This document shows positions 50,226 through 60,883 of a DNA stretch of 64,000 nt, piece after piece (positions within the stretch are counted from its first letter, which is position 1; each line of letters opens with the position of its first letter). A model generated the notes under the pieces. That model saw only the letters and a program-made list of their open reading frames with translations. It was not told where the DNA came from and ran no database searches. This DNA is from Platanthera guangdongensis. Taxonomy: Eukaryota > Streptophyta > Magnoliopsida > Asparagales > Orchidaceae. The position numbers and the translations under genes were made by a program. The stretch covers positions 154,887,545 through 154,951,544 of the forward strand of contig CM077167.1 of NCBI GenBank assembly GCA_039583875.1. Direction: 5' to 3'.

Positions 50226-50554
50226 TGTTGGGTATTGTATCCACAACGTACCTGATTTGAAGAAGCCCCTGAACAAGCTAAGGTAAATAGACAATGTATT
50301 TGACAAAATATTTCAAGTTGTGCTTGCAGTTATTCCACGCTAAGTGCACACCAATGTCAGGGTGCAGTAGGTCAATATACACGGGTCTGCACGACGTAAT
50401 CCCTCGTTGAGCAGATCAGTGCGTTGGCCTACGTGTACTCTCTCTATTGGAGTGTACTTACTTTCAAGTACAGGGCTGTGATTATGCAAGAGCAGACAAG
50501 GAGCAAGGATGGGTCAAAGAGCAGCTTTTGGGCGGAAAAGACGAAAAATCGTCT

Positions 50555-50850
50555 AAGTGAGAATCGACGAGAATCACCAAGTGATTCTCGCCGATTCGGC
50601 GAGAATCACAAGTGATTCTCGCCGAATCGACGAGAATCACTGGCTGATTCTCGCCGTTTCTTTCCTGCTACATTAAAGCGTGCTAATCTGGAGCTAAGTC
50701 ATAATCGTCGAGAATCATCAAGTGATTCGGCGAGAATCATCAAGTGATTCGGCGAGAATCACTAGTGATTCTCGCCGAATCGACGAGAATCACCGGCTGA
50801 TTCTCGCCGAATCGTCGAGAATCATCTTCGATTCTCACCGAATCTGACTT
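50555..50850. repeat. GATTCTCGCCGAATC palindrome cluster in LTR 2
   Basis: About a dozen GAGAATC/GATTCTC arms joined by CGCCGA or CGACGA. The best is at 50581-50609, where two perfect 14-bp arms (GTGATTCTCGCCGA and its complement) flank a single base. It lies upstream of the TATA box, the same place as the GTGTCGACAC cluster in LTR 1. Confidence 0.88.
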
Positions 50851-50962
50851 GGACAATTTCCTTGAAACCGCTGGACCGGACTCTACCGCTGGCACTGTTT
50901 TGAACCGGAACTAGGGTTTCTTCTGGTGGGACCCATAACAGTCATTAAGGAGTATACTTGTG

Positions 50963-50970
50963 TATAAATA
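50963..50970 (+). promoter_or_regulatory. TATA box of the copia element 2 LTR
   Basis: TATAAATA in the context TGTGTATAAATACATG, about 110 bp after the palindrome cluster. Confidence 0.75.
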
Positions 50971-51829
50971 CATGCGTATTTTTGAATAGTAAAGACATAG
51001 AAAAAGACGAAGCCGAGCAGCCGACCTTGAACTAAATCACGAAACTACTCCGCCGCCGCCGTCGCCGCTCGTGCTAGTTGGTCGCCGCTTTTGATCGAGA
51101 TTCTTCCAGATCTCCTGACGACAGAAGCCTAGCCAAGCATAGCGTCTCACACGTCTAACCAGAGATCCCTTGTCTCTGGATTCGTTGATCGGGAAAACCT
51201 TCCCCTTCCGAATCGATCGAGACGATCGATCCTAGTGTGACCATTGGAAGACCTTGCTAGCTTTGCTAAGAAGAGTGCATCTCCAAAGTACGATAGCCGC
51301 ACACCGTTGTCGCCGCCGATCCCGAGAACCAAGCCGCCGCCCCTCTTGCCGCCGCCGGTTTCGGGGAGATTCTCTCCAAGTGAGATCTAGGGTTGTGGAC
51401 TCTTCGATTACTTCAAGAACACGTCATCGAATGAAGAGGGACACCTTAGTCTCCAAAAGTAGTTTGTATTTCTTGTACATTCTAGTTTATTTTTGTTGTA
51501 AAGGAACGTTGGTTCCTAGTTGTAAGGGTTGGGTGCAACCCGTGTTGTGGGAGCGTTGTCTCCTACGTGTGGAAGGGTTCCTTCAGATAGTGCAAGGATT
51601 GGATTTCAATCCTGTTGGTGAAGAGACCGAGTAGTCCCTTGTTGGGAGATAGGTCGAAGGGGGAAAGTGGATGTACCCAAATCGGGGAACCACTATAAAT
51701 AGCTTGTGTACTCTATTTGCTGTGCTGTTTTATTTTCGTGTGCAGGTATAATTTTAATTCCGCAAAAACGCTGCACGTCACCTATCCCCCCCATAGGTGA
51801 AGCTAGTTGACACTAGGTGGACTTTCAAG

Positions 51830-51841
51830 TGGTATCAGAGC
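51830..51841 (+). other. Primer binding site of copia element 2
   Basis: TGGTATCAGAGC, two bases after the LTR end; complementary to initiator tRNA-Met. Confidence 0.9.
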
Positions 51842-51917
51842 CAGGTTTCTCATCAAAAAGGTTAACACCTTGAGTTGAATCCTGCCGCTAGTGTCAAGTA
51901 GAAGGCAAACATCTACT

Positions 51918-54209
51918 ATGGACGGGCTCAAGTTCACAGGAAAGATCCCAGTGTGCACCAAGCTCAACTTTCCTATCTGGAAGGAAAGGATCAGGTTCTA
52001 CATGGAAGCAGTTGATCCTCGACTCTTCATGATCGTGGAGGAGGCACCTTACGTCCCCACTAAGGTCTCCACCATAGATCCTACCAAGAAAGTGCCAAAG
52101 AAAATTTCTGAAATGGACAAGGACGAGATGGTGCTGGTGGGACTTGACAAGAAGGCGCAGAACATTCTGGTCAGCGCGGTCGATGACTCAATGATGCAGA
52201 ACTTCTGCAACTGCAGGACAACAAAGGAGATCTGGCACTGCCTGATTATCCTAATGGAGGGCACTGATGAAGTGAGGGATGATCGGAGATCCCTCCTGAA
52301 CCAGAAATATGAGGCTTTTAGACAAGGGCCTAAGGAAGAGATCGGAGTCACCTTCGAGAACTTCCTCAAGATTGTCAATGCGCTCAAAGGATATGGAAGA
52401 GTGTTCACTGATGGTGAACTTAATGATAAATTCCTTTGGTCCCTTACTAAGGAATGGGACACAAAAATCTACGCCTTCCGAGAGTTTGGTAGACTTGCTG
52501 AAACAGACTCGCAAATTCTGTTTGGGAAGCTGATGTCCTATGAGCTTCAACTGAACACCAGGAAAGCAGAAGAAGAAGCAGAGAAGGCTGCAGCCAAGGA
52601 AAAGACAGTGGCCCTAAAAGCCATTCACTCCAGGAAGGGCAAGGGTGCGGTTTCGTACCGTGCCAGGAAAAAGGATGAGGAGGAGGACTCCGAGCCATGC
52701 TCCTCCAGCTCAGAGTTGTCTGAGGAAGATTTCTCCCTCATCACCCGAGAATTCAAGAAGTTCCTCAAGATGAGGAATCAAAGAAAGAGAGACGGCTCCT
52801 CCTCCAGACTTCAGAAGAAAAATTATTCTTCTGACAGGTATGCTTCTAAACCGAACAAACATCGCTCCTCTGACATTATTTGTTTTGGATGCAATAAGCC
52901 AGGACACGTCGTGGCCGACTGCTACCAAGGCAAGAGAGAAAAAGGGAAAGGAGAGGAGCACAAATCCTCTAGAGATAAGAAGAAAGAGCGGAGCTACATC
53001 GCCAAAAGGCCAAAGACACTGAGTGAGTCGGATTCCTCAGACTCCAGTGATGATGAGGAAGCCTACTTCGGGCTGGTGGGTCGCTCCGACTCAGAAGGAG
53101 AATGCCCCCCATTTACTGGGAAGGTAAAAGCTCACACCCCTCTCTCCGACTCTGAATCTGATCCTGAGTCTCAGGATGATGACCCTGAGGATAGCCTTTC
53201 GGCCCGTGAAGCTGAGCTCCTCGAGAAGTATGAGCTTCTGCTCAACACTTTCGAGGAGTGCCGTAAGAGATTAAAGGCTGAGAAAAAGGAAGTGAAATTC
53301 CTTAAGGGTGAGTGTGTCTCCCTAAGGGAAGAGATCACCAGTTTGATTTCTCTCCGACAGGAGCACCTTGACCTGACCTCAAAGCATTCAGAGTCTCTTA
53401 AGCTCCTTGATCTTAAGCAGGAGGAAGTCGACAAGTTGGAAGAACAACTTGCGGCAGAAAGGAAGATCGTCAAGAGCTTCTCTATTCCAAAAACAGTTCA
53501 TCCAGTAGTTGATACCTTCTCTGCTCAGGCCAAAGGAGCTGGCTTGGGGCATGTAGGGGTATCTGGTTCCTCATCCAGGAGAAACAGGAACCAGAGGAAG
53601 AATAAGGCCGCCAAGAAGGCCTCTGCTGCTGAAAAGGGAAAGGCTCCGCTCAGTCCTGTTGCGTTCAGAAAGCCTAGCTTTCCTTGCAACCAACATGACT
53701 TTGAATCAACCTTTGATCATCATTTCCGGCCCTCGATTGCAAAGCCAAAGAGCCGATATGATGGTTGGACTTTTCACCGCAACTTCAGTGAGAGTGTCTT
53801 CAAAGCACCTTATGAGGAAATCCATATGGGAAATTATGGTCAATTCTCTAGCGGGCATAATGGAAAGCAGGCACCAAGAGCCAAGCCTGTTATACTGAAG
53901 GAACAGAAGGTGAAGAAGTCATGTGACTGCAATCACTATGAGGCCTCCACCTCCAGACCCAAAGCCCCGGCTGTACCCACCGTTCCCAGGGTAAAGCAGG
54001 AGTCTAGGAAGAGGTACAACAAATTTGACTGTTGGTGTTGTGGCAAAGTCGGTCACTTTGCCGTGGATTGCTAGTTTAATCCGAGGTATGACGAGACTCC
54101 CTATATTAGCAATGCGAGGCCGACCACTCGTAGGGTTAACCACCCGAGGGGGAGTATGCTAACCAAGAATCTAGGACCCAAGTTCGATTGGGTTCCTAAG
54201 GGAAATTAA
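51918..54209 (+). pseudogene. gag: gag of copia element 2, one internal stop
   Basis: I take the ATG at 51918 (MDGLKFTGKIPVCTKLNFP) as the start. The order is capsid-like N-terminal domain (about residues 1-230), acidic Ser-rich linker, zinc knuckle CFGCNKPGHVVADC, a long coiled coil (around EREAELLEKYELL-like heptads at residues 430-530), a basic region and a second knuckle CWCCGKVGHFAVDC. A TAG at 54072 follows the second knuckle, where element 1 has a Trp codon; the frame then continues to TAA at 54207. It is the best preserved gag in the window (763 codons with that single stop). Confidence 0.9.
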
Positions 54210-54216
54210 TTTTGTT

Positions 54217-54345
54217 TTGCAGGAATGTCCAAAGGCCACCAAAACGCCAATATGGTACTTGGACAGTGGATTCTCCCGGCATATGACTGGGACAAGAAAC
54301 CTGCTGCGTGATTACACTCCAGTCGAAAATGGACCAAGGGCACAG
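54217..54345 (+). pseudogene. pol: Protease start of copia element 2, truncated
   Basis: In a frame shifted by one base from gag, the sequence reads PIWYLDSGFSRHMTG with the catalytic DSG, then RNLLRDYTPVENGP. It ends at the joint with element 3. Confidence 0.85.
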
Positions 54346-55249
54346 TTAGTATTTCATCCTCATTATTGAAAATTGATTGATTAACTTCTTGGATTACCTC
54401 AAGTATAGTTTGAGTAGCCATTTCACTTTCTAAGTGTGTTGGCTCTTCCTCAAGATGAGGCTCCTCCTGCACCTGAGCACCATCAGTAATGTCTTGTGCA
54501 GGAGATTTTTCAGGAATCTCTGGTCTCTCTTCATCAGGCATGTCCTTTTTTAGGACTCTATCTCATCTGGAGATTATCCTTATATACATTCTTCTCATGT
54601 GGTTAATCTTAGAACCAGTAGTCTGTTCCATTACTTCTGGAATTGTTCCAGCCAAGTATATACTCATGATTCTTCCCAGATTTGGCTTCTTAATGCCTTC
54701 CTTAATCTTTTCAAAGATTACTGCAGACCAATCTGTGTTCAGTCTGAAAATAATCCTGGTCATCAGGTTGAACATATAGGCTGAAACCCTATCATATCCC
54801 CCTGGCTTGCAGAGATTGACCTTTCCAACCACTTCAGAAAGGAATTTTCCTTCCAGATTCATCCCTTTCCTGTTTATTGCAGATCCAATCTTCATGGTGG
54901 GATCCAATCCACACCACTGGAGTGCCTCCCAGGTCTTGGTAGAGGTAACTTCTTCTTCTTCTTGAGTTCTTGGGAGCTGAAGAGTTTCCCTCAAGCTCTT
55001 CAAGGTAAGTTTAACTTTATCTCCCTGAACTATAGATTTGATCTTAAGTCCAGTCGAATCTAAAGTAGCTGCACCATAGAATTCCAGTATTTCTTTCTTC
55101 CATATCTTTGTAGGTTTGGATACCAGAAATTCCAATCCATTCGCAGTAATTAGGGTAACTACTGTTTTAATCTCGGGTTCCGCATTATCAAAAGCGTTGC
55201 GAACCAGCTCATAGCCTTCGTTGACGTTATCTTCAAGCTTTGGCGCCAT
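54346..55249 (-). pseudogene. Extra (env-position) ORF of copia element 3, one stop, truncated
   Basis: The ATG at 55249 (MAPKLEDNVNEGYELV) has a good plant context (CCCCAATGGCG). 228 codons are open, then a TGA at about 54561, then the frame continues through an acidic stretch (EEPHLEEEPTHLE) to the truncation. The central part (FYGAATL, then VKLTLKSLRETLQLP, and later SAYMFNLMTRIIFRLNTDW) resembles what I recall as the 'putative plant transposon protein' domain. I see no signal peptide, membrane segment or furin-like site, so an envelope role is not supported by sequence. Position behind pol is what links it to the third ORF of SIRE-type elements. Function unknown. Confidence 0.65.
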
Positions 55250-55350
55250 TGGGGTTGAGATAAATCTTGGATTGAGAAGAGAGAATTTGTCGACACAAGG
55301 TTTTGTTCTCGAAAATGTGGAGAGTGTGTCGACAGAATATGTTGTTGACC

Positions 55351-55358
55351 TATTTATA
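55351..55358 (-). promoter_or_regulatory. TATA box upstream of the extra ORF
   Basis: The minus strand reads GGTATAAATAGGTC, about 100 bp before the ATG at 55249. Spacing and sequence match a plant TATA box with a short leader. Confidence 0.55.
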
Positions 55359-55369
55359 CCCTTCTAAAT

Positions 55370-55790
55370 AATGAAGTTCAAAAGGCACGTCAAAATTCTC
55401 TTAATGTGTCGACACAGTTGAAATGTGTCGACACAGACTTCTAATGTCTCGACAGAAGTGTTGAATTCTATATGTCGACACCAATTCTATTTGTCTTGGT
55501 CGTGTTCGACGAAGAGCCCAAGAAGTCGACGATTTGAGGTCAACGAAGTGTTGTTGAATCTGCGCTCGACGAAATCTGTGTGTTGATTCTAAGTGTCGAC
55601 ACAACTTCTGGATGTGTCGACACAACTGCTCTGAAGTGTCAACACCTTTTTTCTAGATGTGTCGACACCACTTTCCTGGAGTGTCGACACAGATTTTCTA
55701 GATGTGTCGACATCACTTTCCTGGAATGTCGACACCAACTACTATGTGTCGTCACAGACAACTTGTTGTGTCGACATAATTTTACTTAGC
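55370..55790. repeat. GTGTCGACAC cluster between pol and the extra ORF
   Basis: About a dozen GTGTCGACA(C) words or one-base variants, the same palindrome as in the LTR of element 1. In the middle (55510-55580) lie GAAGTCGACGA and TGCGCTCGACGAA, words that also occur in the gypsy LTR at 59845-59870. Confidence 0.88.
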
Positions 55791-55803
55791 CAAATTTGTT
55801 AAA

Positions 55804-58800
55804 CTAATTTATGTTCAACATTCCTAATTCAATTTTGAAATTATTGAATTTAGTTTCATCTAATGGCTTAGTGAACATGTCAGCAATTTGTAAATCTGTA
55901 TTAACAAATTTTAAAGAAATATCTTCTTTCTCTACATGATCTCTATGAAAATGGTATCTTATTACTATATGTTTTGTTCTACTATGAGAAACAGGATTAT
56001 GAGCAATAGAAATAACACTAGTAGAATCACATAATAATGGAGTTCTACTTACCTGAATACCATAATCTTCTAACTGATGGTGTATCCACAACAGCTATGC
56101 ACAGTAACTTCTTGCAGCAACATACTCAGACTCAACTGTGGAAATTGCCACACTAGTCTGCTTCTTACAGCTCCATGACACCAATCTTCCTCCTAGAAAT
56201 TGACAGGTGTCTGTTGTGCTTTTCCTATCTACTTTGCAACCTGCAAAGTCTGCATCTGAATAGCCTATTAGTAGAAAATCTCTATTCCTAGGATACCAAA
56301 GGCCTAGATTAGGTGTGCCCTTAAGATATCTCAAACTCCTTTTGACAACAATAAAATGAGATTCTTTAGGGCAGGATTGGTACCTAGCACAGACACATGT
56401 AGCATACATGATATCTGGTCTACTAACAGTCAGATAAAGGAGTGAGCCAACTATCCCTCTATACAAAGACTCATCTACAGGTTTCCACGCATCATCTTTG
56501 CTTAGAGACATACTTGTCCCCATTGGAGTTCTCATGGTAGTGGATGACTGCATACCATACATCTTAATTAACTCCTGGGTGAACTTAGACTGGGATATGG
56601 ACAGGCCATCATCAGTCTGTCTTACTTGGAGTCCCAAGAAGAACTTAAGTTCTCCCATACTGCTCATTTCAAACTTCTCTTGCATAAGTTTTGCAAACTT
56701 TTTACAAATGTTATTTTCAGTAGAACCAAATATTATGTCATCAACATATATTTGGACTAGGATGATCTTTCCTTTGGATTCTCTAAGGAATAGAGTCTTG
56801 TCTATTTTCCCCCTTGAGAATTTGTTCTCAATGAGAAAAGTAGACAGGGTTTCATACCAAGCCCTTGGGGCTTGTTTCAACCCATATAAAGCTTTCCTAA
56901 GTTTATAAACATAATTAGGATTGAGTGGATCAATAAAACCTGAGGGCTGTTCTACATAGACCTCCTCTTTTAAGTCTCCATTTAAGAATGCTGACTTAAC
57001 ATCCATTTGGAACACTTTGAAGCCTTGATATGCTGCATAGGCTAGGAATAGCCTGATTGCTTCCAACCTTACCACAGGGGCAAAAGTCTGATCAAAGTCT
57101 ATGCCCTCTTCCTTCTTGTATCCTTTGGTAACTAGTCTTGCCTTGTTCTTCACTATGATCCCACTCTCATCAAGTTTATTTCTATAAATCCACTTTGTCC
57201 CTACGACATTGTGGCCCTTTGGTTTTGGAACCAACTCCCAGACCTTGCACCTTCTGAATTGACTTAACTCCTCCTGCATAGCATCAATCCAGTGTGGGTC
57301 TTGAATAGCTTCTTCAAATCTCTTGGGTTCCAGTTGAGATAAGAAGCTTGAGCAAAGAACTGTATTTAAGTTCCAGCTTCTTGTTTGTACTCCATGTCTT
57401 GGATCACCAATGATCTGATGTGCAGGATGATCCTTTAAATGTCTAACTGCTGGAGGTAATCTATCAACAGTTTGACCTTCTTCAATCTCTTCATTATGCT
57501 GCACCTCATGGTCTTCATCAGCCTCTTGAGTGTCTTGTACTCCCCCTGGACAGCAACTACCATTTTCCTCATCCTGCTTTGCAGTTGGTTCTTCTCTGAT
57601 AGTAAGCTGGTCCATCTTCTGATGTATACCTGTGGAGCTACAAGAACTACTAGGCAACTCACTATTAATAAGTCTAGATTCATCAAATATGACATGAACA
57701 GACTCTTCTACAACTTCAGTAGCCAAATTGTAGACCCTATAAGCCTTACTATTATTGTTGTACCCAACAAATATCTCATCTTGGGATTTGGCAGCAAACT
57801 TAGTTAGGAGAGACTTGTCATTGTTAAGCACATAACACTTGCAACCAAAGATCCTAAAATAGGATAAGTTTGGTTTTCTGCCTTTCATAACCTCATATGG
57901 TGTCTTTTTGTGGCTTTTGCTGATGGAAGCCCTATTGAGCACATGGCATGCAGTGTTTACTGCCTCAGCCCAGAAATATTTTGGGAGAGTAGTGTCACTC
58001 AATAGTGTTCTTCTAGGCTCAATCAATGTCCTATTCTTTCTTTCAGCAATGCCATTTTGCTGAGGTGTTTTAGGTGAGGAGAATTCCTGATGAATCCTAA
58101 ATTCTTCACACAACCTTGTCATACTTTCAGATTGGAATTCAGTTCCATGGTCACTTCTGATTTTGACCACTGAACTATCTAATTCATTCTGAATTTGTTT
58201 GACAAAATTGCAGAAGACATTTGGGGTTTCAGATTTCTACCTCAGAAAGAATACCCATGAAAATCTAGAATAGTCATCTACTACCACAAAAGTGTAGACC
58301 TTCCTACCTAGACTATGAACTGGCATATGACCAAATAAATCCATATGCAAGAGGTATAAGCACCTCACTAAGTCTTTGGTTTCTATGCTATGAAAGGAGG
58401 ATCTAGTCTGCTTGCCTTTTTGACAAGCTGAGCATATTCCATCCTTAAAGCACTTAACTCGTTAAGATGAGCTAGCCTCTTGTGCCATTTGACACAATGA
58501 GAGGATTTCTCATCATCCACAAGACAGATAAGAGAATTTTTATTCTCACTCTCAAAGTTTAGGCAATACACATTTCTATTTCTATAGCCAGTCAATATGA
58601 CTTTTTGATCACTTGACCTCTTGATATGACACCCATTCCTGATAAATGAAATGTCATATCCAAGATCACTCAGCTGGCTTATGCTTATTAGGTCGTGTTT
58701 TAAACCCTTCACATATGCCACTTGAGTGATAGTGATTAAGCTGTTAGAAATGTTACCAAACCCTTTGATGACTTCTTTTTCAGAACCACCAAAGATTACT

Positions 58801-58922
58801 TTAGGCTCATTCAATATTGGTGAGTAGTCCTTCAGCAATCCTCTTGTTCCAATCATGTGCCTGGAACATCCACTGTCCAAGTACCATATAGGGGCATGAC
58901 AACTTGGACTCACCTGCAACAA
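55804..58922 (-). pseudogene. pol: pol of copia element 3 (protease, integrase, RT, RNase H), broken
   Basis: Protease WYLDSGCSRHMIG starts just behind the gag stop. A deletion of about 17 codons with frameshift follows HKRLAHLN (near 58460). A TAG near 58237 replaces a Gln codon in the integrase (FFLR-stop-KSETP). The rest of the integrase ([22 protein letters not shown]), the RT ([23 protein letters not shown]) and most of RNase H are open over 691 codons. Another TAG at about 56095 again stands for Gln (ARSYCA-stop). The last part reads LCDSTSVISIAHNP and ADMFTKPLDE, and ends at 55804. Confidence 0.92.
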
Positions 58923-58925
58923 AGA

Positions 58926-59625
58926 TTACTTAACCTTAGAACCCAAATAACTTTTGGGTCCTTGGTTCAAGTTAGCCTGAAACTTGACAAATCTGCCTGC
59001 AGCTCTACTAACAGGTAGACTGCTATTCTCCCTAACACTGGTGTTGTGTTAACAGTCTAAGGCATAATGGCCTATCTTGCCACAGCACCAGCACTCATAC
59101 TTATTATACCTCTTTTTAGGTACAATCTTAGTTGTATTGTTGGCAGCAAATCTTTTGTTTTGTGATGGGGCTTTGCCTTTATTAATAGACTGGGCAGCCC
59201 ATGCAGTTCTCTTAAAGCCTAATCTCGGCTTACCCTTCTGAGACACAAAGTCATCAATTAAGGGTAGGACAGATTTTGGCTTAGAGAAACTAGCCACTAT
59301 TTCCTTCTCTTTCTGAAGTCTGTCTTCCAGACTTTTGATCTGATCATTTTTGAATGTGATTGTTCCCATCTGAATAACAGTTATGTTTTTCAGCTTGGCA
59401 ATCTCATTCATCTTTTGATCCAGCAGCTTCTCTGAATCAGATGTAGCCAACTTAAGAGCTGCAATTTCCTTAGCCCGATTTTTGGCCAAGTTTTTGCTTC
59501 TCTTGAGTGCCTGCAACAAATCCCCATATTCATCTATAAGCTGATGAATAACTCCTTCAGATTCAGACTCATCCACATCTCTTGATGCAGATGCATCTGA
59601 TTCTAACCCAGTGTAGTAATCAGAA
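58926..59625 (-). pseudogene. gag: gag C-terminal part of copia element 3
   Basis: Reads HQLIDEYGDLLQALKRSKN, a coiled coil and the zinc knuckle CWCCGKIGHYALDC. A TAA directly follows the knuckle, where element 1 has Trp; then it continues to the normal gag end LGSKVK-stop at 58926. The N-terminal part and the first knuckle are lost at the gypsy LTR (59626). Confidence 0.88.
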
Positions 59626-60883
59626 TGTAACGCCCCGAAACTCAAAATAGCGAAGGGGGACGTTTTAGGCCAGTTTTGGGTTCTGGCAGGAGGCACACGG
59701 CCTGGGACACGGGCGTGTCCCAGGGCGTGTCAAGCTTGTGTCGACACTCAGCCGGCGAAGTCGACATTTTGTTCTTGACATTGTGTCGAGACTGGGCATA
59801 CGGCCTGCGACACGGGCGTGTCGACCCGTGTCGACACTCAGCCCGTGAAGTCGACACTGCGCTCGATGAAGTGTCGAGACATGGCACACGGCCTGCGACA
59901 CGGGCGTGTCGCAGGGCGTGTCGACCCGTGTCGACACTCGTCCCGGGGATTCGACGAACTTTGCTCGACGATGTGTCGAGACAAGGCACGCGGCCTAGGA
60001 CACGGGCGTGTCCAAGGCCGTGTCATCAGGTCGACGATCTTCGCTCGACGAAGTATCGAGTGTCGAGACCATGTACACGGCCTGGAGCCCAGGCGTGTTG
60101 GGGTATACACAGGCAAGGACACGGGCGTGTCCTAGAACCCGTGCAGTGCTCGGGTTGATTTCGGGAGAAATCGATGGGGATACACGGCCGGCCGTGGAAC
60201 ACGGGCGTGTCAGATCGAACACGGGCGTGTTTGATGCCCGTGTGTTGTTCCAGGAGAGTCTATTTTGACGGCGAATGAGGCACACGGCCCTGGACACGGG
60301 CGTGTGTCAGGCCGTGTGCGATCCAGATTGGGCATTTCAGTCCCGAATCAAAGCCATTCGTTTCTTTATTTTGGGATCCAACGGCTGGGGGTTGTTCCTG
60401 ATGAGATATACCCGGGATTGGACTTAGAAACCCTCACTTTTCTTAAGTTGTTATCTTTCTAAAGCTTAGAGAGAGAGGAGAGCCAAGGAAGGAAGAAGGA
60501 GCTAGATCCGGCCATTGGAGGAGCTTTGAAGCTCCAAATCGCGAGCTGACTCCGGATCCACGGAGGCAAAGCTAGTGTGGTGTTTTTCATCCGCTTACTT
60601 TTCCATGGCGCCAAAGAAGAACGCAAGGGTAACGATTCTCTTCTTGAGCATGAGTAGCTTTCCTTATTTGCATAGGAAGCCTGCTCTCGCGAGTTTGCGG
60701 TGAGTTGGAGGCATTCCTTCGGGTAGATATGTGAAGTCCCCGTTGTTTAGAGTCCGTAAGCGAGAATGGACATAGGCATAATGTGTGAAGCCTATCCGGA
60801 CATGTTGGTCTGAATCGGTGATGTTGCATTGCATAAATGCCGGAGAAGACTCCGTGCTATTGATTGTTTTTCGGGTTTTCTAT
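59626..60883 (+). mobile_element. Ty3/gypsy LTR in the gag of copia element 3, interrupted
   Basis: Starts TGTAACGCCCCGAAA inside the gag frame (left target bases CAGAA at 59621-59625). The first 700 bp hold at least eight GACACGGGCGTGTC-type words plus GTGTCGACAC and CTCGACGA words. It breaks off at 60883 in GGGTTTTCTA, where another gypsy LTR of opposite orientation begins. The remainder must lie beyond the window end. Confidence 0.88.
59690..60320. repeat. GACACGGGCGTGTC and GTGTCGACAC clusters in the gypsy LTR
   Basis: Typical unit: CACACGGCCTGGGACACGGG followed by CGTGTCCCAGGGCGTGTC, each a near-palindrome around CGGGCG. Between units lie GTGTCGACACTCAGCC and CTCGACGATGTGTCGAGAC. Similar clusters lie at about 42000-42423, 47490-48070 and 62440-62770 in the other gypsy LTRs. 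Confidence 0.88.

Larger units (their letters stand above)
50226..51827 (+). mobile_element. 5' LTR of copia element 2 (1602 bp)
   Basis: Starts TGTTGGGTATTGTATCC and ends GTGGACTTTCA before the primer site. It shares the first 60 bp (ACCTGATTTGAAGAAGCC) and a late block (GAAGGGGGAAAGTGGATGTA) with the LTR of element 1. The middle differs and holds another palindrome family. Confidence 0.85.
50226..54345 (+). mobile_element. Copia element 2 (SIRE/Maximus-like), truncated in protease
   Basis: 5' LTR, primer site, nearly intact gag and the first part of the protease. It is inserted in the integrase of element 1 (left target bases GTCTA at 50221-50225). At about 54345 the protease stops and element 3 begins in the opposite orientation, so the right part was lost by a deletion or rearrangement. 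Confidence 0.85.
54346..59625 (-). mobile_element. Copia element 3 (SIRE/Maximus-like) with extra ORF behind pol, both ends lost
   Basis: On the minus strand: end of gag, protease, integrase, RT and RNase H, then a spacer with GTGTCGACAC words, then an extra ORF. The gag side is cut by a gypsy LTR at 59626; the other side ends inside the extra ORF at 54345. Protease and integrase residues match element 1 closely, so both belong to one family. No LTR of this copy is present. Confidence 0.88.
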
